Notes: generated from the letters alone by a model not told the origin. Positions 44,091 to 53,100 are shown, counted from the stretch's first letter. The stretch: 64,000 bases of DNA from Janthinobacterium sp051380735 (GCF_051380735.1 NZ_JBNYXQ010000003.1:1-64000); one strand, 5' to 3'. Made by a program: numbers and translations.

Positions 44091-45131
44091 ATGACCTATC
44101 ACGCCGCCGAGAACCGTTATGAACAGATGCAATATCGTACCTGCGGGCGCAGTGGACTGAAACTGCCGCTGCTGTCGCTGGGCCTGTGGCACAACTTCGG
44201 CGACAGCACCAGCCTGGCCGTCCAGCGCGACATGCTGCGTACCGCATTTGACCTCGGCATTACCCATTTCGACCTGGCCAACAATTACGGTCCGCCTTAC
44301 GGCAGCGCGGAAAGCAATTTCGGCAAGCTGCTGCGCGACGACTTTCTGCCGTACCGTGATGAGCTGATCATTTCCACCAAGGCCGGCTGGGACATGTGGC
44401 CCGGCCCTTACGGCCAGGGCGGCGGCTCGCGCAAATACGTGCTGGCCAGCCTGGACCAGAGCCTCAAGCGCATGGGCCTGGACTATGTCGACATCTTCTA
44501 TTCGCACCGTTTCGATCCCGACACGCCGCTGGAAGAAGCCATGGGCGCGCTGGCCACCGCCGTGCAGCAGGGCAAGGCGCTGTATGTGGGCCTGTCCTCG
44601 TATTCGCCGCAAAAAACGGCCGAAGCGGCGGCCCTGCTGCGCGACTGGAAAGTGCCGTGTCTGATCCACCAGCCGTCGTACAACATGCTCAACCGCTGGA
44701 TCGAGGACGACGGCCTGCTCGACACGCTTGAACAGGAAGGCATGGGCTGCATCACCTTCACGGCGCTGGCGCAAGGCCTGCTGAGCGACAAATACCTGGA
44801 CGGCGTGCCGCAGGATGCGCGCATCAACCGCCCCGGCGGCGGCTCGATGACCAAGGAACACCTGAGCGCGGAAAACCTGGCCAGGGTGCGCGGCCTGAAC
44901 CAGATCGCGGCAGCCCGCGGCCAGAGCCTGGCGCAGATGGCGCTGGCCTGGGTGCTGCGCGATCCGCGCGTCACCACCACCCTGATCGGTGCGAGCAGCA
45001 GCGCGCAGATCCGTGAAAACGTGGCGGCGCTGCAGCAGCTGGGCTTTACGGAAGAAGAGCTGCGCGCAATCGATGTGCAGGCGCGCGAAGGGCATATCAA
45101 TCTGTGGGAAGGGCCGTCGCGGGCCAAATAA
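44091..45131 (+). CDS. Aldo/keto reductase, L-glyceraldehyde 3-phosphate reductase type (YghZ)
   Basis: A 346-residue NADPH-dependent reductase. Catalytic tetrad residues can be placed in FDLANNYGPPYGSAE (Asp, Tyr), ISTKAGW (Lys) and FYSHRFD (His). The motifs LWHNFG and MWPGPYGQGGSRK are those of the YghZ/Gpr group, which detoxifies L-glyceraldehyde 3-phosphate and methylglyoxal. ATG 44091 has AGGAGA upstream. It is a single gene divergent from the CYTH-CHAD gene. Confidence 0.93.
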   Translation: MTYHAAENRYEQMQYRTCGRSGLKLPLLSLGLWHNFGDSTSLAVQRDMLRTAFDLGITHFDLANNYGPPYGSAESNFGKLLRDDFLPYRDELIISTKAGWDMWPGPYGQGGGSRKYVLASLDQSLKRMGLDYVDIFYSHRFDPDTPLEEAMGALATAVQQGKALYVGLSSYSPQKTAEAAALLRDWKVPCLIHQPSYNMLNRWIEDDGLLDTLEQEGMGCITFTALAQGLLSDKYLDGVPQDARINRPGGGSMTKEHLSAENLARVRGLNQIAAARGQSLAQMALAWVLRDPRVTTTLIGASSSAQIRENVAALQQLGFTEEELRAIDVQAREGHINLWEGPSRAK

Positions 45132-45165
45132 GAAAGTAAAGCCTTGAAAAAACGGGCGGCAGACC

Positions 45166-45432
45166 GGTGTAATGCCGTTCATTTAAGCTGTCCGAGGCAT
45201 TGAAAGGCTAAAAAACATAACAAAGGCGGGCCGGAGACGCGGGCCCGAGAAAATGCCGATGGCGGCGTTGCAGCTCCTAGCCGTACTAGCGTACTGTCGT
45301 CGTCGCTGCGCCTTGCCCTCGACATTTTTCGGACCCGCTTGACCCGGTACACCTTTGCGGGCGACTTGGGCTTTAATCCGTTTTGCAGGTTTACTGGCAG
45401 CGTATGGGCGCTAACTGAACGGCATTAGCCGG
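45166..45432. repeat. Nested inverted-repeat element, MITE- or REP-like
   Basis: A gene-free region of about 260 bp is bounded by TAATGCCGTTCA (45170-45181) and its perfect complement TGAACGGCATTA (45416-45427); the match extends weakly on both sides. Inside is a second inverted pair: 45240-45255 (CGGGCCCGAGAAAATG) against 45323-45337 (CATTTTTCGGACCCG). A third, shorter GC pair lies within that (GGCG..GCAGC against GCTG.CGCC). The nested design indicates a non-autonomous mobile or structured intergenic repeat. The remaining part of the 330-bp gap shows nothing else. Confidence 0.7.
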
Positions 45433-45461
45433 GTCGACGCCCATTTTTTTACGTTCCTGCA

Positions 45462-45776
45462 TTAGCTACCCAAATGCACTAGCGCATGCCCTATGTGCTG
45501 CCACGAATGCTCACGCGACCTGATCTGTTTCAGGCAAGCCGTGTCAATTTCAGTGGGAAACACGCGGTCCTGGCAGGCTTTCGTCTGCAGGGCGTAGCGC
45601 TGGTTTTCTGCCGCCGCCAGCGCCAGCGCCAGCCAGAAGGCCAACGCCACCAACACAACGAGCAAGCTCCACGCCAGGTGGTTGGTGGTGCTTTTCTCGC
45701 CGATAAACTCGCGCGGCCGCGTCTCGCGGTACATCGACATCAAGGTTTTCTGTTTCTCTTGCTTGTCTTGCGTCAT
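45462..45776 (-). CDS. One-helix membrane protein, paralogue of the 52889 protein
   Basis: A 104-residue protein with a charged N-terminus (MTQDKQEKQKTLMSMYRETRP), one transmembrane helix (WSLLVVLVALAFWLALALA) and a periplasmic tail: ENQRYALQTKAC ... CLKQIRSREHSWQHIGHALVHLG. The tail resembles the 68-residue protein at 52889-53095 (ENQRnAL, KAC, C-L, WQHl, ALtH). Unknown family. It is 42 bp downstream of the acidic protein gene on the same strand. Confidence 0.65.
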   Translation of the reverse strand: MTQDKQEKQKTLMSMYRETRPREFIGEKSTTNHLAWSLLVVLVALAFWLALALAAAENQRYALQTKACQDRVFPTEIDTACLKQIRSREHSWQHIGHALVHLGS

Positions 45777-45818
45777 CGCTGCGACTTTCTGGTGAACGGA
45801 CTAGCCGCCATTTTACGC

Positions 45819-46136
45819 TCAGTCAGGACGGTCGGGGTCTTCTTCGCCTTCGACGTCGTCAACGGCACGGTCAGGTACCATGCGCTCGATGTGATCGACA
45901 TCGATATCGCCGCCGTCTGGTGCCGCGTTTTCAGGTTCCACGCCGGCGCGTTCACCGGTGCCCGCGGCATCGCTGTCGCTGTCCAGGCTTTCCTGGTCCT
46001 GGCCGGGTATGCCCTGCACATCGCTGCCGCTGTCGGAACTGTCGCTGGGGCCCAGTGCGCCCTTGCCGTGGCCCGTGCCAAGCACGCGGTCCGGCAGGCC
46101 GGGCAGGTTGTCTGGATCGAGGCTGCTTGCGCTCAT
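45819..46136 (-). CDS. Acidic disordered hypothetical protein
   Basis: A 105-residue protein dominated by Asp, Glu, Ser, Gly and Pro: LPGLPDRVLGTGHGKGALGPSDSSDSGSDVQG, then DSDSDAAGTGERAG and a terminal EGEEDPDRPD. It is of the type widely present, without known function, in Oxalobacteraceae (LGxGHGxxxLGPSDSSDSGSD core). An AGGAGA ribosome site precedes the ATG. Probably intrinsically unstructured. Confidence 0.75.
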   Translation of the reverse strand: MSASSLDPDNLPGLPDRVLGTGHGKGALGPSDSSDSGSDVQGIPGQDQESLDSDSDAAGTGERAGVEPENAAPDGGDIDVDHIERMVPDRAVDDVEGEEDPDRPD

Positions 46137-46389
46137 GCTGTTCTCCTGTTAATAAAATATTACTGTACTCCACCCTTCACAAGAACGTCGCACGGCTGCG
46201 ACGCGCCAGATTTGAAAATAATATTTCACAAATGTACTATTCAGTGATATAGTTCATTCAAGTAAGCACGCTTCTGATCCAGAAACATGTTTTATCGGCA
46301 GCAAGGCCCCACCCGCGCCGTGCCGCCGAGCCGACCGGTACGTGGCGATCCGGCCCATCCACCCAGCCATGCCCAAACAGGAGTTCATC

Positions 46390-46701
46390 ATGCAAGTCAA
46401 ATCAATCGCAGCAGCATTGCTCGTTCTTGCCGCCTCGTCGGCTTTTGCCCAGAGCACAGCGCCAGCCACCAGCACGCAACAGACGCGCGCCGAGGTCACA
46501 GCCGAATATATCCGCGCCCGCAACGCCGGCGAAATCGCCACCAGCGAAGTCGACTATCCGAAAACCCCTGTTACCGCCGCCAGCACCGTAACGCACGAAC
46601 AGGTCATGAGCGAGTTCTACGCCGCCCGCAAGGCTGGCGAAATTCCACAGACGGAAGCCGATTTCGATATCGCGCAGACCCGTCACCATGTCGTCAAATA
46701 A
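46390..46701 (+). CDS. DUF4148 domain exported protein
   Basis: A 103-residue protein with signal peptide MQVKSIAAALLVLAASSAFA and a duplicated helical motif: TRAEVTAEYIRARNAGEIATSEVDYP and THEQVMSEFYAARKAGEIPQTEADF. The repeat is the DUF4148 hallmark seen in many small Burkholderiales secreted proteins. ATG 46390 has AGGAG upstream. Function unknown. Confidence 0.85.
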   Translation: MQVKSIAAALLVLAASSAFAQSTAPATSTQQTRAEVTAEYIRARNAGEIATSEVDYPKTPVTAASTVTHEQVMSEFYAARKAGEIPQTEADFDIAQTRHHVVK

Positions 46702-46823
46702 AAATCGCCCAGCCGGTTTTTAGTACCACCGTCGTTGCGGCGCAGCATGCCCAGGCCACTCCTGGCAAGCTCACCGCGGCGAGTTTTACCTTGTTACCGA
46801 TTATTTTCCCTGGAGTTCTGCGC

Positions 46824-48233
46824 ATGTTCCTGCCCCGCCGTCTGCTCGCCGCCAGCCTGGCCCTTGCCCTTGCCGCTTGCGCCGACATGGGCCATATTGC
46901 GCCGCAGGCGACGCTGGCCGATGCCCACGCGCTGGACGGCGGCAGGACGAATGACGGCGCCAGCGCCACCATAGACTGGCCGCGCGCCCAGTGGTGGCAA
47001 GCATTGCAGGACCCGCAACTCGATCGCCTGATGGAACAGGCACTGGCCGACAGCCCGACCCTGCGCGGCGCCCAGGCGCGCGTGCGCCAGGCCGAAGCGC
47101 TGGCCGGCGCGGCCGAAGACAAAACCCGCCCGCAGCTTGATACGAGCGTGTCGATCAACCGCGAACTGTATTCGCAGCATGGCAGCACGCCAGCGCCGCT
47201 GGCCGGCAACTACGCGTGGCGCAACCAGGCCACCGTCACCGCCTCGTATGACCTGGACCTGTGGGGCCGCAACCGCGCCGCACTGGCGGCCGCTCTCGGC
47301 GACGTGCAACTGGCGTCGGCCGAATCACAGATGGCGCGCCTGGCGCTGGAAACGGCGCTGGTGCGCACCTACATCCAGCTGTCGTATGAATTTACTTTGC
47401 AGGACGTGATACAAAACAGCCTGGCGCAGCGCGCACGCATCCTCGACATTACCCAGCGCCGCCGCCAGGCCGGCATCGGTACCGACGTCGATGTGGAACA
47501 GATCAAAACCACCTTGCCTGCCGGCCGGCGCCAGCTGGAACAGACCAATGAAGCGCTGGCGCTGCTGCGCAACCAGCTGGCCGCGCTGTCGGGCAAGGGT
47601 CCGTCGGCAGGAATCGCGCTCACGCGCCCGGTGCTGCGGCTGGAGCATCCGCTGGCGATTCCCGCAGCCCTGCCGGCCGAGCTGATCGGCCGCCGTCCCG
47701 ATATCGCCGCCCAGCGCTGGCGCGTGGAAGCGGCCGCCAAACGCATCGATGCGGCCAAGGCAGAGTTTTATCCGAACGTGAATCTGGTGGCGTTTGCCGG
47801 TTTCCAGGCATTCGGTTTCAGCCATTTCCTGGACGCCAATTCGCAGCTGCGCGGCGCCTCGCCCGCACTGAGCCTGCCGATCTTTGCCGGCGCCCGCTTG
47901 CGCGCCCAGCTGGGCAGCCAGACGGCAGTGTATGACGGCGCCGTCGAGCAGTACAACGCCACCGTGATCAACGCCATGATGGACGTCGCCAATGCGGTGA
48001 CGAAAGCGCAGTCGCTGCGCAAGCAGCACGAACTGACGCAGCAGGCACTGGCCACGGCGCAACGGGCGCGCGACCTGGCCGAGCAGGCCTACAAGGCTGG
48101 CATGAGCGACGCCATCAATATGCTCAACACGCAAGTGGCGCTGCTGGCGGAACAACAGCAGCAGGCACAGAACGGCGCCAGCGAACTCGATCTCTATGTT
48201 TCCCTGATGAATGCACTGGGAGGCGGAATCTGA
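46824..48233 (+). CDS. NodT-family outer-membrane efflux lipoprotein
   Basis: A 469-residue TolC-like outer-membrane factor. The lipobox LALAACADMG directs lipidation at Cys19. Sequence blocks WWQALQDPQLDRLMEQALADSPTLRGAQARVRQAEAL, YDLDLWGRNRAALAAALGDVQLASAESQ and GRRPDIAAQRWRVEAA are classical for the NodT/OprM group. TGGAG precedes the ATG at 46824; longer in-frame upstream reading is not used. It heads a cluster with a MarR regulator, FUSC pump, DUF1656 and HlyD adaptor, so it is the exit duct of that pump. Confidence 0.94.
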   Translation: MFLPRRLLAASLALALAACADMGHIAPQATLADAHALDGGRTNDGASATIDWPRAQWWQALQDPQLDRLMEQALADSPTLRGAQARVRQAEALAGAAEDKTRPQLDTSVSINRELYSQHGSTPAPLAGNYAWRNQATVTASYDLDLWGRNRAALAAALGDVQLASAESQMARLALETALVRTYIQLSYEFTLQDVIQNSLAQRARILDITQRRRQAGIGTDVDVEQIKTTLPAGRRQLEQTNEALALLRNQLAALSGKGPSAGIALTRPVLRLEHPLAIPAALPAELIGRRPDIAAQRWRVEAAAKRIDAAKAEFYPNVNLVAFAGFQAFGFSHFLDANSQLRGASPALSLPIFAGARLRAQLGSQTAVYDGAVEQYNATVINAMMDVANAVTKAQSLRKQHELTQQALATAQRARDLAEQAYKAGMSDAINMLNTQVALLAEQQQQAQNGASELDLYVSLMNALGGGI

Positions 48234-48320
48234 GCCTGGCGAACGCAGGCCAAAATATTAGCGTTGCCATAACACGGCAAGATACAATCAGCGCTTTATT
48301 CATACGCAAAGGTACACGAC

Positions 48321-48827
48321 ATGACAGCATTTGATGCCACCTCGAAGCGGCTGCAGCATATCCGCACGCGCATGCCGGCGTTCCCCCTGGAACTGATGCG
48401 CTTGCTGCGCATGACGTATCACATCCAGAAAGGCATGAAGGACCTGACCAATGCGGCGTTGAAAAAGCACGATCTGGTCGACGCCAGCTATATGGTGCTG
48501 GCCGTGTTGTATGGCACCGAAGACGAAACCTCGAGCGCCGCCGTGCTGGGCATGGCCTGCCATGAAAAGCCGGCCAACCTGACGCGCGTCTGCAACGACC
48601 TGGAAACGCGCGGCCTGATCCATCGCGGCACGCGCCCCGGCGACCGCCGCTCGGTGATGATTTCGCTGACCGACAAGGGCCGCGCCCTGATCGAAACGGC
48701 GCTGCCGGATGTGTACGCCGAAACCTCGTCGTTGTATGAAGGTTTTACTGCGGAAGAACTGCAGGTGCTCGACAAACTGTATGCGCGCCAGTTGCGCAAC
48801 CTGAACAATCTCAACCACCCGGACTAA
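48321..48827 (+). CDS. MarR family transcriptional regulator
   Basis: A 168-residue winged-helix repressor. The DNA-binding region is SSAAVLGMACHEKPANLTRVCNDLETRGLIHRGTRPGDRRSVMISLTDKG, with the DRRS wing. MarR proteins usually release DNA when they bind phenolic ligands, which suits the aromatic-acid efflux genes on either side. It starts 88 bp after the outer-membrane factor and ends 12 bp before the pump gene. Confidence 0.93.
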   Translation: MTAFDATSKRLQHIRTRMPAFPLELMRLLRMTYHIQKGMKDLTNAALKKHDLVDASYMVLAVLYGTEDETSSAAVLGMACHEKPANLTRVCNDLETRGLIHRGTRPGDRRSVMISLTDKGRALIETALPDVYAETSSLYEGFTAEELQVLDKLYARQLRNLNNLNHPD

Positions 48828-48838
48828 CAACGCTATCG

Positions 48839-50986
48839 ATGACGCCAGCCACAGTACCCTCACATACAGGCCCCCTGCCACGGGCCGCACGTTGGCTGGT
48901 GCAAGCACTGCAAGACTGGCGCGTGACCGAAGGCGAACGCTGGATCTATGTCGCCAAGAACCTGATGGCCGCCTTCTGCGCGCTGTGGCTGGCCTACCGG
49001 CTGGGCCTCGACTCGCCCAGCACGGCCATGACCACTACCATCATCCTGGCCATGCCCAGCAGCGGCATGGTGCTGGAAAAAAGCTTTTACCGCCTGTGCG
49101 GCACCCTGCTTGGCTGCACTGCGGCGTTGTGCCTGATCGGCTTTTTCCCGCAGCAGCCGGTGCTGCTGTTTGCCGGCCTGGCACTGTGGGTGGGCCTGTG
49201 CACGAGCGGCGCAGCACTGCACCGCAACGCCCAGTCGTATGTGTATGTGCTGTCCGGCTATACCGCCTGCATGATCGTGCTGCCGGCCATCGAGCAGCCG
49301 ATGCAGGTGTTTGCGCTGGCCGTTACCCGCGTGGCTGAAGTGAGCCTGGGCATTATCTGCTCGGCGGTGGTGTCCAGCGTGCTGCTGCCGCGCCACCAGG
49401 GCACGCAGGTGATGCGTGCGGTCGAGGCGCGCTACGAAAAATTCCTCGGCTTTTGCCAGGACGTGCTGCAGCAAAAACTGTCGGCCGCCGAGGTGGAAGT
49501 GACGCACCTGCGCTTTGCGGCCGATGTCGCCGCGCTGGAACTGGGCCGCTCGGCGGCGCTGTTCGAAGTGAGCGACGCGGTCAGCCATGTACGCGCGCAA
49601 AACCGCAAACTGCGCGCCTTCAATGCCACCTTCATGACGGCGCTGACCACCTTCTATACCTTTCACCGCCTGTTCGAGCGGCTGCAGCGCGATGGCCAGA
49701 CGCAGATCGTCGAGGCCTGCGCCCCGCTGCTCGACATCATTGCCGAAGCGCTGCACTCGCGGCCGTCGCAGGACTCGCTCGATACCATGCAGCTGCATCT
49801 GCAGGCGGCGCTGGCGCAGGCCCGCGTGCAGATCGACAAGGCCAGCATCGAGCATGCCCAGCGCATCGATTTCGATACCGTCTGCGAGCTGCTGGAACGC
49901 TTTGCACGCGACATGAGCCGCTATCACGAGGTGTATTTCAGCCTGGTCCACGACACGCCGCTCGACGTCAGCACGGCGCAAGCGTATGCGCCGAAAACCC
50001 CGCCAGCGCTGGTGATTGCCAGCGGCGCGCGCGCGGCCATCAGTCTGGCCCTGCTGGCGCTGGGCGCCTGGTTCCTGGCCTGGCCCTCGGCCAGCACGGC
50101 CATGCTGATGGCAGCGGTGTTCTGCGCGCTGGCTTCGTCGTCGCCGCGCCCGATCGCGATGATACGCCAGGTGCTGACGGGGTTTTTCATCGCCCTGCCG
50201 CTGTCGCTGGTCTGCGTGTACTTCGTGCTGGTGCATGGCGACGGCTTTCCGATGCTGGTGCTGAGCTTTGCGCCCTTCCTGGCCGTCGCCCTGTATTTGA
50301 TGAGCAATCCGGCCAAACTCGGCATCGGGCTGGGCGTGGGCACCTTCATCACCCAGATGGCGCCGACCAATCTGATGCATGTCGACGGCGCCGCGTTTCT
50401 CAATACAAGCATGGCGCTGATCGTCGGCCTGGCGCTGGCCGGCCTGGTATTTGCCGTCATCCTGCCAGAGCACACCATGGGTCACAAGGACCATGTGGGG
50501 CCGGCCCTGTGGCGCGAAACGCTACGTGCCTGCACCACGCGCCTGGCGCAAGGGTCCGCCAACAAGCACCGTTTCGACAATCGCATGCGCGACCTGCTGA
50601 GCCAGCTCAATGCGGCGGCCGGCCCGGCGCCGGGCGAAGAAACACGCGCCGTCGTGCGAGAGGCACTGACCCTGCTGGAGATCGGCCACTCGGTGATCGA
50701 AGTGCGCGAACTCGTTGCCACGTCCAAAGCGCCGGGCGCCGCCACCCGTGCACTGGGCCGCTGCGTAGCCAGCATCGCCGCCTGGCTGCGCACGCGCCAC
50801 GATGCCGATCTGCAGGTGGCCATCAATGCGACCCTGCAAGCCGGCGCCTGCGTGCGTGAAGCGCAAAGTGGCGCCGGCGCCGAACGCCACGTGCGACTGC
50901 AAACGGCGCTGGCCGACCTGCACTCGCTGTACACCTCTTTACTCGACCATATGGCGCCTGCCGCCGGAGACTCCCATGCCGCGTGA
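48839..50986 (+). CDS. FUSC family membrane transporter (AaeB-like)
   Basis: A 715-residue inner-membrane protein with two hydrophobic blocks (about residues 35-175 and 395-545), each followed by cytosolic domains, the FUSC/aromatic acid exporter layout. Signature stretches are AFCALWLAYRLGLDSPSTAMTTTIILAMPSSGMVLEKS and KLGIGLGVGTFITQMAPTNLM. Relatives such as E. coli AaeB expel p-hydroxybenzoate and similar acids. It is followed with an 11-base overlap by a DUF1656 gene and then by an HlyD adaptor. Confidence 0.92.
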   Translation: MTPATVPSHTGPLPRAARWLVQALQDWRVTEGERWIYVAKNLMAAFCALWLAYRLGLDSPSTAMTTTIILAMPSSGMVLEKSFYRLCGTLLGCTAALCLIGFFPQQPVLLFAGLALWVGLCTSGAALHRNAQSYVYVLSGYTACMIVLPAIEQPMQVFALAVTRVAEVSLGIICSAVVSSVLLPRHQGTQVMRAVEARYEKFLGFCQDVLQQKLSAAEVEVTHLRFAADVAALELGRSAALFEVSDAVSHVRAQNRKLRAFNATFMTALTTFYTFHRLFERLQRDGQTQIVEACAPLLDIIAEALHSRPSQDSLDTMQLHLQAALAQARVQIDKASIEHAQRIDFDTVCELLERFARDMSRYHEVYFSLVHDTPLDVSTAQAYAPKTPPALVIASGARAAISLALLALGAWFLAWPSASTAMLMAAVFCALASSSPRPIAMIRQVLTGFFIALPLSLVCVYFVLVHGDGFPMLVLSFAPFLAVALYLMSNPAKLGIGLGVGTFITQMAPTNLMHVDGAAFLNTSMALIVGLALAGLVFAVILPEHTMGHKDHVGPALWRETLRACTTRLAQGSANKHRFDNRMRDLLSQLNAAAGPAPGEETRAVVREALTLLEIGHSVIEVRELVATSKAPGAATRALGRCVASIAAWLRTRHDADLQVAINATLQAGACVREAQSGAGAERHVRLQTALADLHSLYTSLLDHMAPAAGDSHAA

Positions 50987-51176
50987 ATTCGCCCTGTTCG
51001 GGGTATTGCTGCCCACCCTGCTGCCCCTGTTTATCCTCAGCATCGCGCTGCAAACCGTGCTTGACCGCCTGTTCGGCTGGCTGGGCGTGTACCGGATGGT
51101 GTGGCATCCGTCGCTGGCGCGGCTGTGCATTTTCATCGCCATCTTTGGCGCGCTGTCTTTATCGCTGTACAAATAA
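50976..51176 (+). CDS. DUF1656 (AaeX-like) membrane protein
   Basis: A 66-residue, two-helix inner-membrane protein: MPREFALFGVLLPTLLPLFILSIALQTVLDRLFGWLGVYRMVWHPSLARLCIFIAIFGALSLSLYK in overview (helices about residues 6-27 and 44-63). The P-E-F-A-L-F-G start and H-P motif are the DUF1656 pattern. The gene overlaps the FUSC gene by 11 bases and precedes the HlyD adaptor, the usual AaeXAB order. Confidence 0.9.
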   Translation: MPREFALFGVLLPTLLPLFILSIALQTVLDRLFGWLGVYRMVWHPSLARLCIFIAIFGALSLSLYK

Positions 51177-51214
51177 AAAAAACTGTTCAACCTGATCAAA
51201 GAAGGGGTACCTCG

Positions 51215-52084
51215 ATGGTAACCAAACTGACCCGCTACGCAATCACGCTGCTGCTGCTCGCCGCCGCACTCTGGATCGGCAAGACTGTCTGGGACCGCTA
51301 CATGGAGTCGCCGTGGACACGCGACGGCCGCATCAAGGCCGACGTGATCAATATCAGCGCCGACGTGGCCGGCACCGTGACGCAGGTGCTGGTGCGCGAC
51401 AACCAGGTCGTGCACAAGGGTGACGTGCTGTTCGTCGTCGACAAGCAGCGCTATGCCAGCGCGCTGGCGCAGGCCGACGCCACCCTGGCCGCGCAGCGCA
51501 CGGAACAGGGCCGCCGCAGCAAGGAAGCACAGCGCCGCGCCAGCCTGGACGCCAGCATCATCTCGACCGAAAGCCGCGAAACGGCGGCGTTTGCCGCCAG
51601 CTCGGCCACCTCGCAGGTGCAGGGCGCACTGGCCGCACGCACGCTGGCGCAACTGAACCTCGAGCGCACCACCGTGCGCGCCCCGGTCGATGGCTACGTC
51701 ACCAACTTGAACGTGCATACCGGTGACTTTGCCGCCGTCGGCGCACCCAAGCTGGCAGTGATCGACAGCGCCTCGTATTACGTGGTCGGTTATTTTGAAG
51801 AGACCAAACTGGCCATGCTGGCGCAGGACGACCAGGCGGAAATGCGGCTGATGAGCGGCGGCACCCTGCACGGCCATATCGAAAGCGTCGCGCGCGGCAT
51901 TACCGACCGCGACGCCGCCACCGGCCGCGAACTGCTGGCCGACGTGAACCCCACCTTCAACTGGGTACGCCTGGCCCAGCGCGTGCCGGTGCGCATCCAT
52001 ATCGACCAGCAGCCCAAGGGCCAGGTGCTGGTCGCCGGCACCACCTGCACGGTGGTGATCACGCCGCACTCAAAGGCAGTCTAG
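51215..52084 (+). CDS. HlyD/EmrA-type membrane fusion protein (AaeA-like)
   Basis: A 289-residue periplasmic adaptor with an N-terminal anchor helix (AITLLLLAAALWIGKTVW), the lipoyl half-motif SPWTRDGRIKADVINISADVAGTV, a coiled coil (QRTEQGRRSKEAQRRASL), and the second half (LNLERTTVRAPVDGYVTNLNV). It links the FUSC pump to the outer-membrane factor. A GAAGGGG ribosome site precedes ATG 51215. It overlaps the convergent SDR gene by four bases. Confidence 0.93.
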   Translation: MVTKLTRYAITLLLLAAALWIGKTVWDRYMESPWTRDGRIKADVINISADVAGTVTQVLVRDNQVVHKGDVLFVVDKQRYASALAQADATLAAQRTEQGRRSKEAQRRASLDASIISTESRETAAFAASSATSQVQGALAARTLAQLNLERTTVRAPVDGYVTNLNVHTGDFAAVGAPKLAVIDSASYYVVGYFEETKLAMLAQDDQAEMRLMSGGTLHGHIESVARGITDRDAATGRELLADVNPTFNWVRLAQRVPVRIHIDQQPKGQVLVAGTTCTVVITPHSKAV

Positions 52085-52827
52085 CGGCCGCCGGACACGT
52101 CCAGCAACACCCCCGTCACATAACTGGCGGCAGGGCTGAGCAGGTACAGGATGGCGTCCGCCACTTCCTCGCTCTGGCCGCCGCGCTGCATCGGCACGCC
52201 GGAGGCCAGGCGGTCGACCCGGCCCGCCTCGCCACCCGAGGCATGGATCTCGGTGTAGATCAGGCCAGGGCGCACGCCGTTGACGCGGATGCCATCGAGC
52301 GCCACCTCTTTCGCCAGGCCGACGGTCAAGGTGTCAATCGCGCCTTTCGAGGCCGCATAGTCGACGTATTCGGCGCTGCCACCGAGGCGCGCGGCCACCG
52401 ACGACACATTCACGATACGACCACCCTGCCCGCCCGTTGCGGTTGACATGCGCCGCACCGCCTGCTGGCTGCACAGGAAGTAACTGATCACATTGGTACG
52501 CAGCACGCGCTCCATGCGCTGCACCGACATGTCGACCAGCCGGCACTTCTGCTCCAGCACGCCGACATTGTTGACCAGCGCGGTGATCGTGCCCAAGCGC
52601 GCATCGACCTCGCCAAACAGCCGTTCCACGTCCGCTTCATGGCCGACATCGGCCTGCACCGCGATTGCCTGGCCGCCCTCGCCGTTGATGCGCGCACACA
52701 GCAGTTCGGCCGCTTCCTTGTCGCGTACATAGTTGATGCAGACGGCGTAGCCCTGGCGTGCCGCCAGCAAGGCCGTCGCCGCGCCGATACCGCGGCTGCT
52801 GCCGGTGATCAGGATGACTTCTTTCAT
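52081..52827 (-). CDS. SDR family oxidoreductase (YgfF-like)
   Basis: A 248-residue short-chain dehydrogenase with TGSSRGIG (residues 7-14), NNVG, catalytic NVSSVAAR, Tyr and Lys in YAASK, and a downstream RPGLIYTEIHASGGE. The overall sequence is that of the YgfF group, often annotated as glucose 1-dehydrogenase-like but of unsettled substrate. It lies on the opposite strand to the efflux operon and overlaps its end by four bases. Confidence 0.9.
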   Translation of the reverse strand: MKEVILITGSSRGIGAATALLAARQGYAVCINYVRDKEAAELLCARINGEGGQAIAVQADVGHEADVERLFGEVDARLGTITALVNNVGVLEQKCRLVDMSVQRMERVLRTNVISYFLCSQQAVRRMSTATGGQGGRIVNVSSVAARLGGSAEYVDYAASKGAIDTLTVGLAKEVALDGIRVNGVRPGLIYTEIHASGGEAGRVDRLASGVPMQRGGQSEEVADAILYLLSPAASYVTGVLLDVSGGR

Positions 52828-52844
52828 GATTGCTCCAGAATGTT

Positions 52845-52867
52845 AAAAAGCCCGCACTGGGCGGGCT
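52845..52867 (-). terminator. Terminator after the dsbA / small membrane protein genes
   Basis: On the minus strand AGCCCGC, a loop of about 5 nt, and GCGGGCT followed by TTTT form a 7-bp GC-rich hairpin. It lies just after the 52889 gene stop and before the SDR gene. Confidence 0.85.
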
Positions 52868-52888
52868 GGTGGGGTGTTGCTGTTACGG

Positions 52889-53095
52889 TCAAGGCCGCAC
52901 ATGCGTGAGCGCATAAGTGAGGTGCTGCCACCAGTGTGCGCGCGTATGGGCAGCGGCCAGGCACTGCACGTCGGCTTCGGCACAGGCCTTGCTGGCCAGT
53001 GCGTTGCGCTGGTTTTCCACATTGACGACAGCCAGCGCCAGCCAGGCGACAAGCGCCAGCGCGGCTACGCACAAGATCCAGGGCAGCTGTTTCAT
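52889..53095 (-). CDS. Small one-helix membrane protein
   Basis: A 68-residue protein with one N-terminal membrane helix (LPWILCVAALALVAWLALAVV) followed by ENQRNALASKACAEADVQCLAAAHTRAHWWQHLTYALTHV. The two cysteines (KAC, QC) could form a disulfide in the periplasm. It begins 5 bp after the dsbA stop codon, so it is co-transcribed with dsbA. It is a shorter relative of the protein at 45462-45776. Function unknown. Confidence 0.7.
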   Translation of the reverse strand: MKQLPWILCVAALALVAWLALAVVNVENQRNALASKACAEADVQCLAAAHTRAHWWQHLTYALTHVRP

Positions 53096-53100
53096 GGCGC

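Noticed and set aside
48860..50494. 544-aa minus-strand ORF over the FUSC gene
   Set aside because: His/Gln/Arg-rich shadow frame.
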